Positions 9,241 through 17,902 of a stretch of 55,145 nt of DNA are shown here, piece by piece. This DNA is from an uncultured Allobosea sp. (lineage in GTDB: Bacteria > Pseudomonadota > Alphaproteobacteria > Rhizobiales > Beijerinckiaceae): positions 1-55,145 of the forward strand of contig NZ_CAMFJF010000025.1 in the NCBI RefSeq assembly GCF_945956895.1, written 5' to 3'. The notes beneath the pieces are model-generated. The model worked only from the letters and a program-made list of their open reading frames with translations, had not been told where the DNA came from and searched no databases. Made by a program: the position numbers and the translations under genes. Positions within the stretch are counted from its first letter, which is position 1; every line of letters begins with the position of its first letter.

Positions 9241-9336
9241 GAGGCCGATCGGAGCGCGTGGGGGTCCCTTGCCAGCACAGGATCGCGGGCGCATCATCTC
9301 CGGAATGATTTGGTGAGACCCGGACAGGGAGGCGCC

Positions 9337-9705
9337 ATGAGCGAAAGCGAAACGCCGCAATCGCAAGCCGCCGGAGCGGTCGTCCATTTTCCGGCGCCCG
9401 CCCGGCCGGTCGCCGTGACCTTCGACCGCCGCGAACTGAGCGAATTGCTGAACCTCTATGGCCGCATGGTCGCGGCCGGCGAATGGCGCGACTACGCCAT
9501 CGATTTCCTGAAGGACAAGGCGCAGTTCTCGGTGTTCCGGCGCTCGTCGGAAATGCCGCTCTACCGCATCGTCAAGGATCCGGCGCTGGCACGCCGGCAG
9601 GGGGCCTACTCGGTCGTGGCGGCGACGGGGCTGATCCTGAAGCGCGGCTCGGAGCTCTCGCGCGTCCTCAAGGTGCTCGACAACAAGCTCAGCGTGGTGA
9701 GCTAG
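9337..9705 (+). CDS. DUF2794 family protein
   Basis: A 122-residue conserved alphaproteobacterial protein of unknown function. The DUF2794 core VTFDRRELSELLNLYGRMVAAGEWRDYAIDF and VFRRSSEMPLYRIVKDP fills residues 25-110. There is no signal peptide or membrane segment. The ATG at 9337 is preceded by CAGGGAGG at good spacing, so I prefer it to the GTG nine codons upstream. It ends 22 bp from the convergent GNAT gene. The long 5' region contains a candidate antisense-strand sRNA. Confidence 0.88.
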   Translation: MSESETPQSQAAGAVVHFPAPARPVAVTFDRRELSELLNLYGRMVAAGEWRDYAIDFLKDKAQFSVFRRSSEMPLYRIVKDPALARRQGAYSVVAATGLILKRGSELSRVLKVLDNKLSVVS

Positions 9706-9727
9706 CGCATCAGCCCGGTATCGGATT

Positions 9728-10264
9728 TCAGACGCCCGGCGGCGTGCGGTCACCTTCGCCCAGTTCCTTCTGCATCAGCATCTGGTCGAGCCAGCGGCCG
9801 TGCTTGAAGCCGACCTTTTCGGCGACCCCGATCAGGCGGAACCCGGCGCGCTCATGCAGGCGGCGCGAGCCGACCGAGGCGCCGGTGCCATCCCCGATCA
9901 CCGCGATCATCTGACGGAAACCCCGTTCGGTGCAGGCGCTCATCAGGGCGTCGAGCAGCAGGCTGCCGATGCCGAGCCCCTGCGCGGCAGGCGCGATATA
10001 GATCGAGTTCTCGACGGTGGCGCGGTAGGCCGGGCGCGGCCGGTAGGCGCCGGCATAGGCATAGCCGAGGATGGCCCCGTCCCGCTCCGCGACGAGATAG
10101 GGGTAGCCGCCGGCCAGGATCGCCTCGTAGCGCCGTTGCATCTCCGCTTCGCCCGGCGGCTCCAGCTCCCAGGAGGCGGTGCCGTGCAGCACCGCATGGG
10201 CATAGATCGCGGCGATGGCGGGAATGTCGGCCGGAAGGCCCAGGCGGATCGATGGCGTCGTCAT
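9728..10264 (-). CDS. GNAT-family N-acetyltransferase, phosphinothricin/methionine-sulfone acetyltransferase-like
   Basis: A 178-residue acetyl-CoA-dependent N-acetyltransferase of the PAT/MnaT/YncA type. Near the N-terminus it has AIYAHAVLHGTASWELEPP, then YAYAGAYRPRPAYRATVENSIYIAP, and the acetyl-CoA-binding loop AQGLGIGSLLLDALM near residues 95-108. The C-terminal HERAGFRLIGVAEKVGFKHGRWLD is the typical family ending. Likely substrates are glutamate analogues such as methionine sulfoximine or phosphinothricin, or another small amine; the specificity is inferred. It lies downstream of the Bax-inhibitor-1 gene on the same strand but behind a terminator. Confidence 0.88.
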   Translation of the reverse strand: MTTPSIRLGLPADIPAIAAIYAHAVLHGTASWELEPPGEAEMQRRYEAILAGGYPYLVAERDGAILGYAYAGAYRPRPAYRATVENSIYIAPAAQGLGIGSLLLDALMSACTERGFRQMIAVIGDGTGASVGSRRLHERAGFRLIGVAEKVGFKHGRWLDQMLMQKELGEGDRTPPGV

Positions 10265-10290
10265 GCTCGCAGAATGAGCAACGGTCGTGC

Positions 10291-10322
10291 CAAAAGAAAA
10301 GCCCCGGCCGCAGGGCCGGGGC
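10291..10322 (-). terminator. Rho-independent terminator after the Bax-inhibitor-1 gene
   Basis: On the minus strand a GCCCCGGCCCTGCGGCCGGGGC hairpin (10301-10322) is followed by TTTTCTTTTGG. It lies 33 bp past the stop codon of the Bax-inhibitor-1 gene and before the GNAT gene, so the two genes are probably separate transcripts. Confidence 0.85.
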
Positions 10323-10355
10323 TCGCTTGGGGCATCATGCCCGCTATCGGTTGGC

Positions 10356-11129
10356 TCAGCGGCGGTCGCCGAGCAGGCTGATCAGCATCTGGAACATGTT
10401 GATGAAGTTCAGGTAGAGCGACAGCGCGCCGTTCACCGAGAGCTTCGCAGCCGATTCCGGATCCAGGTTCGAATAGAGATACATCTCCTTCAGACGCTGG
10501 GTATCCCAGGCGGTCAGGCCCGCGAAGATCAGCACGCCCAGCACCGAGATGCCGAAGGAGAGCGCGCTCGACGCCAGGAACAGGTTGACCACCGAGGCGA
10601 TGATCAGGCCGATCAGGCCCATGATCAGGAAGGAGCCCATGCCCGAGAGCGACTTCTTCGTGGTATAGCCGACGAGGCTCAGCGCGCCGAAGGCGGCGGC
10701 CGTGATGAAGAAGACGCGCACGACCGAGGCGCCGGTGAAGACCACGAGGATCGACGACATCGAGACGCCCATCACCGCCGCGAAGACGAAGAACATGGTG
10801 CGCGCCGAAGCGGCGCTCATGTTCTCGGCTTTGAACGAGAACAGCATGATGAAGGCGAGCGGAGCCAGCATCACGACCCATTTCAGCGGGCTGAGATAGA
10901 TCGCCTGGCCGAGCGCGGTCAGTCCGGCGATCTTGCCGTCGGGCGTGTAGCCGGCGATTGCCAGCATCGAAATGGCGAGCGCGGCGAGGCCGGTGATGCC
11001 GAGGCCGATCGTCATGTTGTTGTAGACGCCGAGCATGAACGAGCGCAGGCCCTGATCCATCTCGACGGCGCTGGTCTGCTGTGCGCGGCCGGCACCCCAG
11101 ACTGGAGCATTGCGGTCGAAGTTGCTCAT
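10356..11129 (-). CDS. Bax inhibitor-1/YccA family membrane protein
   Basis: Inner-membrane protein of 257 residues with seven predicted hydrophobic segments, in the BI-1/TMBIM (YbhL/YccA) family. Relatives act as pH-sensitive calcium leak channels or interact with the FtsH protease. The family signature around GVYNNMTIGLGITGLAAL follows a cytoplasmic N-terminus, and the C-terminal segment holds FAGLTAWDTQRLKEMY. The start is MSNFDRNAPV, with AGGGGAAAG upstream at correct spacing. A candidate -35/-10 lies at 11218-11246 and a terminator follows, so it looks monocistronic. Confidence 0.92.
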   Translation of the reverse strand: MSNFDRNAPVWGAGRAQQTSAVEMDQGLRSFMLGVYNNMTIGLGITGLAALAISMLAIAGYTPDGKIAGLTALGQAIYLSPLKWVVMLAPLAFIMLFSFKAENMSAASARTMFFVFAAVMGVSMSSILVVFTGASVVRVFFITAAAFGALSLVGYTTKKSLSGMGSFLIMGLIGLIIASVVNLFLASSALSFGISVLGVLIFAGLTAWDTQRLKEMYLYSNLDPESAAKLSVNGALSLYLNFINMFQMLISLLGDRR

Positions 11130-11217
11130 TAAGAGACTTTCCCCTGACGTAGTTTCGGACGACGGCCAAGCGCGCAGGCGCCAGCCATCCTCGCGCACGA
11201 AAAGTCGCGATGGAGGG

Positions 11218-11246
11218 AATATGAGGGGCTTTGCCGGTTCTTACAA
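11218..11246 (-). promoter_or_regulatory. Candidate sigma-70-type promoter for the Bax-inhibitor-1 gene
   Basis: Minus strand TTGTAA, a 17-bp spacer and CATATT. Each hexamer matches the consensus at four of six bases. It would give a 5' leader of about 80 nt before the ATG at 11129. Confidence 0.35.
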
Positions 11247-11350
11247 GGGCCGGCCATGGTTAGGCCCGGGCCGGCGATAGAAGTTCGGCACTGCACACAT
11301 GCAGAATTACAGGATTTTAATGTTTACCGAGAGTCGTTCGTAGACAGTCA

Positions 11351-13936
11351 TCACAAATTTCTGAGATGAGAAGCCGGCGCTTTCGTCAGTATTTTTATCG
11401 TACCGACGAGCCCAAACAGGACGGTAACCCCTATGGCGGCAGTCGCAGCCAGTACTGCCCCGGTGGGATCACTGACGAACTCGATCCGCATCACTTGCGT
11501 GACGATCCCCCAGCCTGCCGCTGTACCCGCGACAACGCCGAACACGGCGGCGACGAAGCCGATGGCGGCGTATTCAAGGGCGTACGACGAAAGTATGAAG
11601 CGACGGGTCGCGCCGAGGGTTTTCAGGATCATCGCGTCATAGAGCCGCGCCCGCTGCCCGGCGGCGAGCGCTCCTCCCAGCACCAGAAGGCTCGCGGCGA
11701 TCGCGAGGCCCGACGCGCCGCGGATCGCCATGGCGAGCTGGGCGACGATGGTGTTAACCGCTTCGAGCGCATCCTTGACCCGCACCGCCGTGACGGCCGG
11801 GAAGTCGAGCGCGAGGCGACGCATCAGGGCGGCGTCGGTCGCGCCCTTGCCGTCGGGGCTCGCCGTGATGGTGGCGAGATTGGTGTGTGGGGCGCCGGCG
11901 AAGGTGTTGGGCGAGAACACCATGACGAAATTGATGCCGAAGGAGCGCCAGTCGACCGTGCGGAAATTGGCGACGCGGGCGGTGATGTTGCGGCCGAGCA
12001 CGTTGACGGTGAGTCGGTCGCCGATCTTCAGGCCGATACCGGCAGCGTTCTGGGCGTCGAAGGAGACCAGCGGCTCGCCGCGATAATCGGCTGGCCACCA
12101 CTCGCCAGTGGCGATGCGCGAGCCTTCCGGCAATGTGGCGGCGTAGGTGATGCCGCGGTCGCCGTCGAGCACCCAGGCGGATTGCTCGCTCGCCTTGATG
12201 TCCTCGGCGCGGGTCTCGTTCACCGAGACGATGCGGCCGCGCATCATCGGTACGCGCTCGGTCTTCGCGCCCGGTCGTTCCGTCGCGAGGAAGGCGTCGA
12301 AGCGCTCGGAATCGCGGCTGGGCACGTCGAGGAAGAAGAAGCTCGGCGCCTTGTCGGGTAGGGCGCCGGTGAGCTGCCGGGTCAGGCTGACATCGATGAA
12401 GGAGAGCGCCGAGAGCAGGGCGACGCCCAGGCCGAGCGACAGCACGAGCGCAGGCGTCAGCGCGCCCGGCCGGTGGCTGTTGGCCAGCGCCATGCGCAGC
12501 GCCGGGCGGCGCGGGCGCGGGATGCGGCGGGCCAGCGCCATCAGGCCGAGCGAGACGGCGCGCAGCAGCAGGAAGACGCCGAACATCACGCCGATATAGA
12601 TCAGCGCAATCCGGCGATCATAGGCGAAGCCGATGGCGACGCCGGCAAGACCTGCCAAAGCCAGCACGCAGAGGACGAGATAGATCGCGCGGGGGCGGCG
12701 CGGATCGGGCTCGACCTTGTCGCGGAACAGGGCGGAGACCGGGATATCATGGGCGCGCCCGAGCGGGATGATCGCGAAGACGAACGCGGTCAGCAGGCCG
12801 TAGAGCGCGGCGATCGCGAGCTCGCCCGGCGCCAAGGTCGGCTCGAACGGGACCGGCAGGATGCTCTGGACGACGGCGCCGAGACCGAAGGGGGCGGCGG
12901 CGCCAAGCACGAGGCCGATGGCAGTGCCGATCGCGGCAACGAGCATCACTTCGGTCAGGTGAATCGCGACGACGCGTCCGCCGGTGGCGCCGACCGCCTT
13001 CATCGTGGCGAAATCGAGCTTCTTGGCTTCGACGAAGCGGCGCACCGCGTTGGCGACGCCGACGCCGCCGACGAGCAGGGCGGTGAGCCCGACCAGCGTC
13101 AGGAACTGGGTGAAGCGTTCGAGATTGCGCTGGAAGCTCGGCGCGGCATTGGCGCGGGAGCGGATTTCCCAACCGGCTTCGCGCTGCTGCGCGCCGGCAT
13201 CCGCGATCAGCCTGTCGAGGTCGGCATCGCTCGTCGCGGCCGGCGGGAGCTGGAGGCGATAGGTCCAGCGGATCAGGCTGCCCGGCTGGATCAGGCCGGT
13301 CGCCCTCAGCGCCTCCTGCGACATCAGGAGACGCGGACCGAAGCCGACGCCGGCCGCGATCTTGTCGGGCTCGGAGACCAGATTGGCGCGCAACTGGATT
13401 TTTGCGCCGCCGACGGTGACGATATCGCCAGGCTTGAGGTCGAGCCGACCGAACAGGACGGGATCGGCGACCGCGCCATAGACGCCGTCGCGCTGGCCGA
13501 GGAGGCCGGGCAGCGGCGCCTGCGGATCGGTCTCGACCGTGCCGATGCTCGGATAGGCCGCGTCGACCGCCTTGATCTCGACCAGAGCCGCGCCTTTCTC
13601 GCCGGCATTGGCCATGCCGCGCATGGTGGCGATGCTGGAGACCGTGCCGCGCGCGGTCAGGAAGGCGCGTTCGGGCGGGGTCGCCTCGCGGTGGATCAGG
13701 CTGAAGGCGGCATCGCCGCCGAGGATGCGCCGGCCTTCACGCGCGAGGCCCTCGGTCAGGCCGCGCGAGGCCGAGGCGACGGCGGCGATGGTCATGACGC
13801 CGAGCGCGAGGCAGGCGATGAAGATGCCGAAGCCGCGTAAGCCCGCGCGCAGATCGCGAATGGCGAGGCGTAAGGTGAGGCCGATGCCTGGAGGGCGGTA
13901 GGCCGGCATTTGCGGCGGTTTGACGGGGGCGTGCAT
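11351..13936 (-). CDS. ybbP: YbbP-type ABC transporter permease (FtsX domains)
   Basis: An 861-residue inner-membrane permease with two FtsX-like domains. There is one N-terminal transmembrane segment (GFGIFIACLALGVMTIAAVA), a periplasmic MacB-PCD-like region, and three-helix FtsX blocks near residues 270-390. A middle pair of segments near 420-480 is followed by a second periplasmic region and a final FtsX block near 735-855. It forms a type VII-like export complex with the ATPase encoded 2 bp upstream. Relatives (YbbAP, LolCDE, MacB) move lipids or peptides out of the inner membrane. The tesA-ybbA-ybbP linkage is conserved widely; the substrate is not established. Confidence 0.9.
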   Translation of the reverse strand: MHAPVKPPQMPAYRPPGIGLTLRLAIRDLRAGLRGFGIFIACLALGVMTIAAVASASRGLTEGLAREGRRILGGDAAFSLIHREATPPERAFLTARGTVSSIATMRGMANAGEKGAALVEIKAVDAAYPSIGTVETDPQAPLPGLLGQRDGVYGAVADPVLFGRLDLKPGDIVTVGGAKIQLRANLVSEPDKIAAGVGFGPRLLMSQEALRATGLIQPGSLIRWTYRLQLPPAATSDADLDRLIADAGAQQREAGWEIRSRANAAPSFQRNLERFTQFLTLVGLTALLVGGVGVANAVRRFVEAKKLDFATMKAVGATGGRVVAIHLTEVMLVAAIGTAIGLVLGAAAPFGLGAVVQSILPVPFEPTLAPGELAIAALYGLLTAFVFAIIPLGRAHDIPVSALFRDKVEPDPRRPRAIYLVLCVLALAGLAGVAIGFAYDRRIALIYIGVMFGVFLLLRAVSLGLMALARRIPRPRRPALRMALANSHRPGALTPALVLSLGLGVALLSALSFIDVSLTRQLTGALPDKAPSFFFLDVPSRDSERFDAFLATERPGAKTERVPMMRGRIVSVNETRAEDIKASEQSAWVLDGDRGITYAATLPEGSRIATGEWWPADYRGEPLVSFDAQNAAGIGLKIGDRLTVNVLGRNITARVANFRTVDWRSFGINFVMVFSPNTFAGAPHTNLATITASPDGKGATDAALMRRLALDFPAVTAVRVKDALEAVNTIVAQLAMAIRGASGLAIAASLLVLGGALAAGQRARLYDAMILKTLGATRRFILSSYALEYAAIGFVAAVFGVVAGTAAGWGIVTQVMRIEFVSDPTGAVLAATAAIGVTVLFGLVGTIKILTKAPASHLRNL

Positions 13937-13938
13937 CG

Positions 13939-14640
13939 TCAGGCGACCGCCGTCTCGGGTTCGGCCTCGATCACGCCGGAGCGCAGGCGGACCGTGCGCT
14001 CGCAGAGCGCGGCCAGCGAGAGATCATGGGTGACGAGCACCAGCGTCGCGCCACGTTCGCGCTTGAGGGCGAAGATCAGGTCGACGATGGCGCGGCCGGT
14101 CGATTCGTCGAGATTGCCGGTGGGCTCGTCGGCGACGAGGATCGCGGGGTCCGGCGCGACGGCGCGCGCGATGGCGACGCGCTGCTGCTCGCCGCCGGAA
14201 AGCTGGGCGGGATAATGGTCCATGCGATGACCGAGGCCGACATTGCGCAGTTCGGCTTCGGCGCGGGTGAAGGCGTCGGGATGGCCGGCGAGCTCCAGCG
14301 GCAGCGCCACGTTCTCGCGGGCCGTCATGGTCGGGACGAGGTGGAAAGACTGGAAGACGATGCCGATATGCCGGCCGCGGAAAATTGCGAGCCCGTCTTC
14401 GTCGAGGGCGCCAAGATCCTGGCCGGCGACCTTCACCAGCCCTGAATCGGGGCGCTCCAGCCCGGCCATGGTCATCAGCAGGGTCGACTTGCCGGAGCCG
14501 GAGGGGCCGACGAGCCCGGTCGCCTCGCCGTCGGCCAGCGACGCCGAGACGCCCTTGAGGATATGGACGCGGGCAGCGCCACGCCCCAAACTCAGGTGGA
14601 CATCCTGCAACTCGATTGCCGAAGCGGCCTTCTCGCTCAT
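13939..14640 (-). CDS. ybbA: ABC transporter ATP-binding protein, YbbA/LolD-type
   Basis: A 233-residue cytoplasmic ATPase of the LolD/MacB/FtsE class. Walker A is GPSGSGKST (residues 45-53), the Q loop is [17 protein letters not shown], the signature is [14 protein letters not shown] (from residue 147) and Walker B is [11 protein letters not shown]. The start [11 protein letters not shown] is chosen because the ATPase fold begins right after it; the frame is open much further upstream, antisense to tesA. Its stop and the permease start are 2 bp apart, indicating translational coupling. Its start codon is only 6 bp from the divergent tesA start. Confidence 0.93.
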   Translation of the reverse strand: MSEKAASAIELQDVHLSLGRGAARVHILKGVSASLADGEATGLVGPSGSGKSTLLMTMAGLERPDSGLVKVAGQDLGALDEDGLAIFRGRHIGIVFQSFHLVPTMTARENVALPLELAGHPDAFTRAEAELRNVGLGHRMDHYPAQLSGGEQQRVAIARAVAPDPAILVADEPTGNLDESTGRAIVDLIFALKRERGATLVLVTHDLSLAALCERTVRLRSGVIEAEPETAVA

Positions 14641-14646
14641 CACGCC

Positions 14647-15429
14647 ATGATCCCGATTTACGCTTCCATCGCCATCTCCGCTCGCACCGAATCGCGCCTT
14701 GAGCGGGGCGGAACCACGGCGCGGCGCGGTCTGCGGCCATATGGGCTCGGGTTTGCGCTTGTCCAATCGGCTGCGACGTTTTTCGTTGCCTTCCTGCTGC
14801 TTTTCATCGGGGCCCCTGACATGGCCGGTGCCCAGACTGCTCCTTCCGATCCGCGGGCAGGACGGTCGCTGAAGCTCGTCGCCCTCGGCGATTCGCTGTC
14901 CGCCGGGTACAACCTGCCCGGCAGCGCCGCTTTCCCGACCGTGCTGGGGCAGGCCTTGCGCCAGAAGGGCCTCGCTGTCGAAATCGTGAACGCGGGCGTT
15001 TCCGGCGACACCACGCAGGGCGGGTTGGAGCGGCTCGACTGGTCGGTGCCCGACGGCACCGACGGCGTCATCCTCGAACTCGGCGCCAACGATGCCTTGC
15101 GCGGCGTCGACCCGGCCCTGACGCGGAAAAATCTCGAAGCGATCATTGCCCGTCTGAGCGAGCGGAAGATCCCGGTGCTGCTGGCGGGCATGTATGCGCC
15201 GCGCAATCTCGGCGAGGATTTCGCGAAACGCTTCGATGCGATCTATCCCGAGCTTGCGAAAAAGCACGGGCTGGTGCTTTACCCGTTCTTCCTGGAAGGC
15301 ATCGCGGGCGACCGCGCCCTGAACCAGGCGGATGGGCTTCATCCCACGGCCGAAGGCGTCGCCGTCATCGTCCGGACCATCCTGCCGACGGTCGAGCGCT
15401 TCATCGCCACCTTGCAGCCCAGGTCCTGA
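14647..15429 (+). CDS. tesA: Secreted GDSL esterase/lysophospholipase (TesA-like arylesterase)
   Basis: SGNH/GDSL hydrolase acting on acyl esters, lysophospholipids and acyl thioesters in the periplasm. From the ATG at 14647 it has 260 residues. A charged N-region of about 33 residues precedes the hydrophobic stretch [15 protein letters not shown] and a probable cleavage near AGAQ (about residue 63). Block [14 protein letters not shown] carries Ser83, block III is [12 protein letters not shown] and block [10 protein letters not shown] supplies the Asp/His. The N-region is unusually long, and no other in-frame ATG/GTG/TTG lies before the hydrophobic stretch. The start could be wrong, but the next ATG would remove the signal. 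Confidence 0.9.
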   Translation: MIPIYASIAISARTESRLERGGTTARRGLRPYGLGFALVQSAATFFVAFLLLFIGAPDMAGAQTAPSDPRAGRSLKLVALGDSLSAGYNLPGSAAFPTVLGQALRQKGLAVEIVNAGVSGDTTQGGLERLDWSVPDGTDGVILELGANDALRGVDPALTRKNLEAIIARLSERKIPVLLAGMYAPRNLGEDFAKRFDAIYPELAKKHGLVLYPFFLEGIAGDRALNQADGLHPTAEGVAVIVRTILPTVERFIATLQPRS

Positions 15430-15511
15430 TCCGCCAGCGGGTTCTCCGCGCGGCGTGTCCCCGTTTCTTGCATTGCCGCCTGCCGGCCCCTGCTTCCGGA
15501 GTTGCTTCGCC

Positions 15512-16567
15512 ATGGAATACCGCCGCCTCGGACGCACCGATCTCAAGGTCTCGGTGATCTGCCTGGGAACCATGACCTGGGGAGAGCAGAACACCGAAGC
15601 CGAAGGCCATGCCCAGATGGATTACGCCGTCGAGCAGGGCATCAATTTCTTCGACACGGCCGAGCTCTATTCGATTCCGCCGAAGCCGGAGACGCAGGGC
15701 TCGACCGAACGGATCATCGGCAGCTGGTTCAAGGCGCGGAAGAACCGCGACAAGATCATCCTGGCCTCGAAGGTCTGCGGGCGCGGCGGCAACACCTGGT
15801 TCCGCGACGACAAGAGCCCGACGCGGGTGACGCGCAAGCAAATCTTCGAGGCCGTCGACAAGAGCCTGCAGCGTTTGCAGACCGACTATATCGATCTCTA
15901 CCAGCTGCATTTCCCCGAGCGGCCGATGCCCTGGGGCTCGAATCCGACGCGCTTCGCCAAGGAAGCCTATGCCTCGGCCGCCGACGAGACTCCGATCGCA
16001 GAGCAGCTCGATGCCTTTGCCGAGGTGATCAAGGCCGGCAAGATCCGCCATCTCGGCCTCTCCAACGAGAGCGCCTGGGGCACGATGCGCTTCGTGACCG
16101 ATTCGGAAGCGCGCGGCACGCCGCGGGTGCAGTCGATCCAGAACGCCTACAGCCTGCTCAACCGCACCTTCGAGACGGCCTTGGCCGAGGTCGCTGTTCA
16201 TGAGGATGTCGGCCTGCTCGCCTATTCGCCGCTGGCGCAGGGCTACCTCACCGGTAAATATCTCGACGGCGCCCGCCCGGCCGGAGCGCGCACGACGCTG
16301 TTCGATCGCGGCCAGCGTTACCAGACGGCCGGCGCCGAGGAGGCGATCAAGCGCTATATCGGGCTTGCCCGTGAATCCGGGCTCGATCCGGCGCAGATGG
16401 CGCTCGCCTTCGTCAACAGCCGCCCCTTCGTCACCGCCAACATCATCGGCGCGACCTCGATGGAACAGCTCAGGACCGACATCGCCTCGATCGATGTGAA
16501 GCTTTCGGCCGAGGTCGAGGCGGGAATCGACGCGATCCATCAGCTCGTCGGCAATCCCTGTCCGTGA
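15512..16567 (+). CDS. Aldo/keto reductase, Tas-like
   Basis: NADP(H)-dependent TIM-barrel oxidoreductase of 351 residues, close in length and motifs to E. coli Tas. It starts MEYRRLGRTDLKVSVICLGTMTWGEQ; the catalytic Asp-Tyr pair is in FFDTAELYSIPP near residues 48-58, the Lys is in ILASKVCG near residue 88, and the His is in IDLYQLHFPERP near residue 129. The C-terminal cofactor-phosphate site resembles IIGATSMEQLRTDI. The physiological substrate cannot be inferred. The frame is open upstream into the tesA 3' end, but homology begins at this ATG. Confidence 0.92.
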   Translation: MEYRRLGRTDLKVSVICLGTMTWGEQNTEAEGHAQMDYAVEQGINFFDTAELYSIPPKPETQGSTERIIGSWFKARKNRDKIILASKVCGRGGNTWFRDDKSPTRVTRKQIFEAVDKSLQRLQTDYIDLYQLHFPERPMPWGSNPTRFAKEAYASAADETPIAEQLDAFAEVIKAGKIRHLGLSNESAWGTMRFVTDSEARGTPRVQSIQNAYSLLNRTFETALAEVAVHEDVGLLAYSPLAQGYLTGKYLDGARPAGARTTLFDRGQRYQTAGAEEAIKRYIGLARESGLDPAQMALAFVNSRPFVTANIIGATSMEQLRTDIASIDVKLSAEVEAGIDAIHQLVGNPCP

Positions 16568-16610
16568 TCTCCAGAGTCTCGAGTCATTCCGGGCGAAGCG
16601 TGGGGCTTCC

Positions 16611-16755
16611 CTTCTCCCCTTGAGGGAGAAGGTGGATCGGCGAAGCCGAGACGGATGAGGGGTCGCGCCACCTTTCCAATGAAAGCACCCCGCAACGCGA
16701 ACGATTCCGGATCGCGCGACCCCTCACCCCAACCCTCTCCCGCAGGGGGAGAGGG
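16611..16755. repeat. Intergenic palindromic repeat, family D, copy 1
   Basis: Long dyad in the 321-bp gap before thpR. The left half is CTTCTCCCCTTGAGGGAGAAG then GATGAGGGGTCGCGCC. The right half is GCGCGACCCCTCACCCC then CCCTCTCCCGCAGGGGGAGAGGG. A partial family-A-like start (GTCATTCCGGGCGAAGCG) lies just before it at 16583-16600. A close copy is at 39568 and a divergent one at 30008. Confidence 0.85.
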
Positions 16756-16888
16756 CGCGCGGGCCGGTTCCGGCGCTGGAGCATGACGGGCCTGTCGCTG
16801 GCGAGATCCGCGCAAAAACAATTCCCTTCAGCCGGCTTCCTGCTCTACCGTCTCGCCAGAGTCACAATCGCTTGGCAGGGATTCGCTC

Positions 16889-17461
16889 ATGCCGAGGCTG
16901 TTCATCGCTCTGGAAATTCCCGCCGAGGTCGCGACCGGGCTGACATTGCATCGCGGCGGATTGTCGGGCGCGCGCTGGATCGAGCCGGCCGACTATCACA
17001 TCACCCTGCGCTTCCTGGGCGATGTCGACCGCCGCATGGCGAACGATGTCGACCACATGCTCTCCGACCTCACGGCCTATCCGTTCGAGGTGACGCTCGA
17101 TGCGCTCGGTAGCTTTGGCGGCGACAAGCCGCGGGCCCTGTTCGCGCGGGTGCAGCCGGGCAAGGCCCTGACCGATCTCCAGGCCGATATCGAGCGGCAG
17201 ATGCGCCGCCTCGGCCTGCCGGCGGAGGGGCGGAAATTCGTACCGCATGTCACGCTGGCGCGTTTGCGGGACACGACCCCTGTCGAGCTTGCCCATTTCC
17301 TCAGCCTGCATCCGATCATCAGGCCGTTCACCTTCACCGCGCGCCGGGTGGCCTTGATGTCCTCGCGCGATTCGGTCGGCGGCGGCCCCTATGTGCTGGA
17401 GGCGGCCTATCCGCTTGGCCCCTCCTATCCGAATCGCCTGTCGCGGGAGATGCGCCGATGA
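16889..17461 (+). CDS. thpR: RNA 2',3'-cyclic phosphodiesterase (2H phosphoesterase, LigT-like)
   Basis: A 190-residue 2H-family enzyme that opens 2',3'-cyclic phosphate ends of RNA and in vitro can join 2'-5' linkages. Both catalytic HxTx motifs are present: HITL at residue 37 and HVTL at residue 120. It starts [14 protein letters not shown], with AGGGA upstream. It overlaps the next gene by 4 bp (ATGA), so the two are translationally coupled. The pairing with a pterin dehydratase has no obvious functional logic. Confidence 0.93.
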   Translation: MPRLFIALEIPAEVATGLTLHRGGLSGARWIEPADYHITLRFLGDVDRRMANDVDHMLSDLTAYPFEVTLDALGSFGGDKPRALFARVQPGKALTDLQADIERQMRRLGLPAEGRKFVPHVTLARLRDTTPVELAHFLSLHPIIRPFTFTARRVALMSSRDSVGGGPYVLEAAYPLGPSYPNRLSREMRR

Positions 17462-17754
17462 CCCGGCCGAAGCGATTGAGCCAAGAGGCACAAGCCGAAG
17501 CGCTGGCCACCCTGACCGGCTGGAAGCTGGTGCAGGGGCGCGAGGCCATCGCCAAGCGCTTCGTCTTCCGCGATTTTAGCGAGGCCTTCGGCTGGATGAC
17601 GCGCGTCGCACTGTTGGCCGAGGCGATGAACCATCATCCGGAATGGTCGAATGTCTACCGCACTGTCGATATCACGCTCGCCACCCATGATGCGGGCGGC
17701 CTGACCGAACTCGACGTCAAGCTGGCCAAGGCAATCGACGCGCTCGGGCATTGA
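17458..17754 (+). CDS. phhB: 4a-hydroxytetrahydrobiopterin (pterin-4a-carbinolamine) dehydratase
   Basis: A 98-residue cytoplasmic enzyme that dehydrates the 4a-carbinolamine formed by aromatic amino-acid hydroxylases and so recycles the pterin cofactor. The signature is [30 protein letters not shown] (residues 54-83), with the conserved HHPEW pair. No phenylalanine hydroxylase gene is adjacent; in many bacteria this protein is present without one and may serve molybdopterin- or folate-related chemistry. The start overlaps the thpR stop. Confidence 0.93.
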   Translation: MTRPKRLSQEAQAEALATLTGWKLVQGREAIAKRFVFRDFSEAFGWMTRVALLAEAMNHHPEWSNVYRTVDITLATHDAGGLTELDVKLAKAIDALGH

Positions 17755-17772
17755 ACCTGTGCCTCTCCGCGA

Positions 17773-17882
17773 GTGATCCCGGACAAGCAGCGAAGCTGCG
17801 CCGAGCCGGGATCCGTTCCGGAGCGCTTCCGATCAAGGTTCAGGCATGGATTCCGGGTCTCCCTTCGGTCGCCAGGGATGAC
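17773..17882. repeat. Intergenic palindromic repeat, family A, copy 2
   Basis: Lies between the convergent phhB and rluA-like genes. The left arm is GTGATCCCGGACAAGC and the right arm closes CCAGGGATGAC; inner arms are GGGATCCGTTCCGGAGCG and CATGGATTCCGGG. The terminal bases are slightly degenerate compared with other A copies. Confidence 0.82.
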
Positions 17883-17902
17883 ACGCGCGGAGTGGTCACC
17901 CT

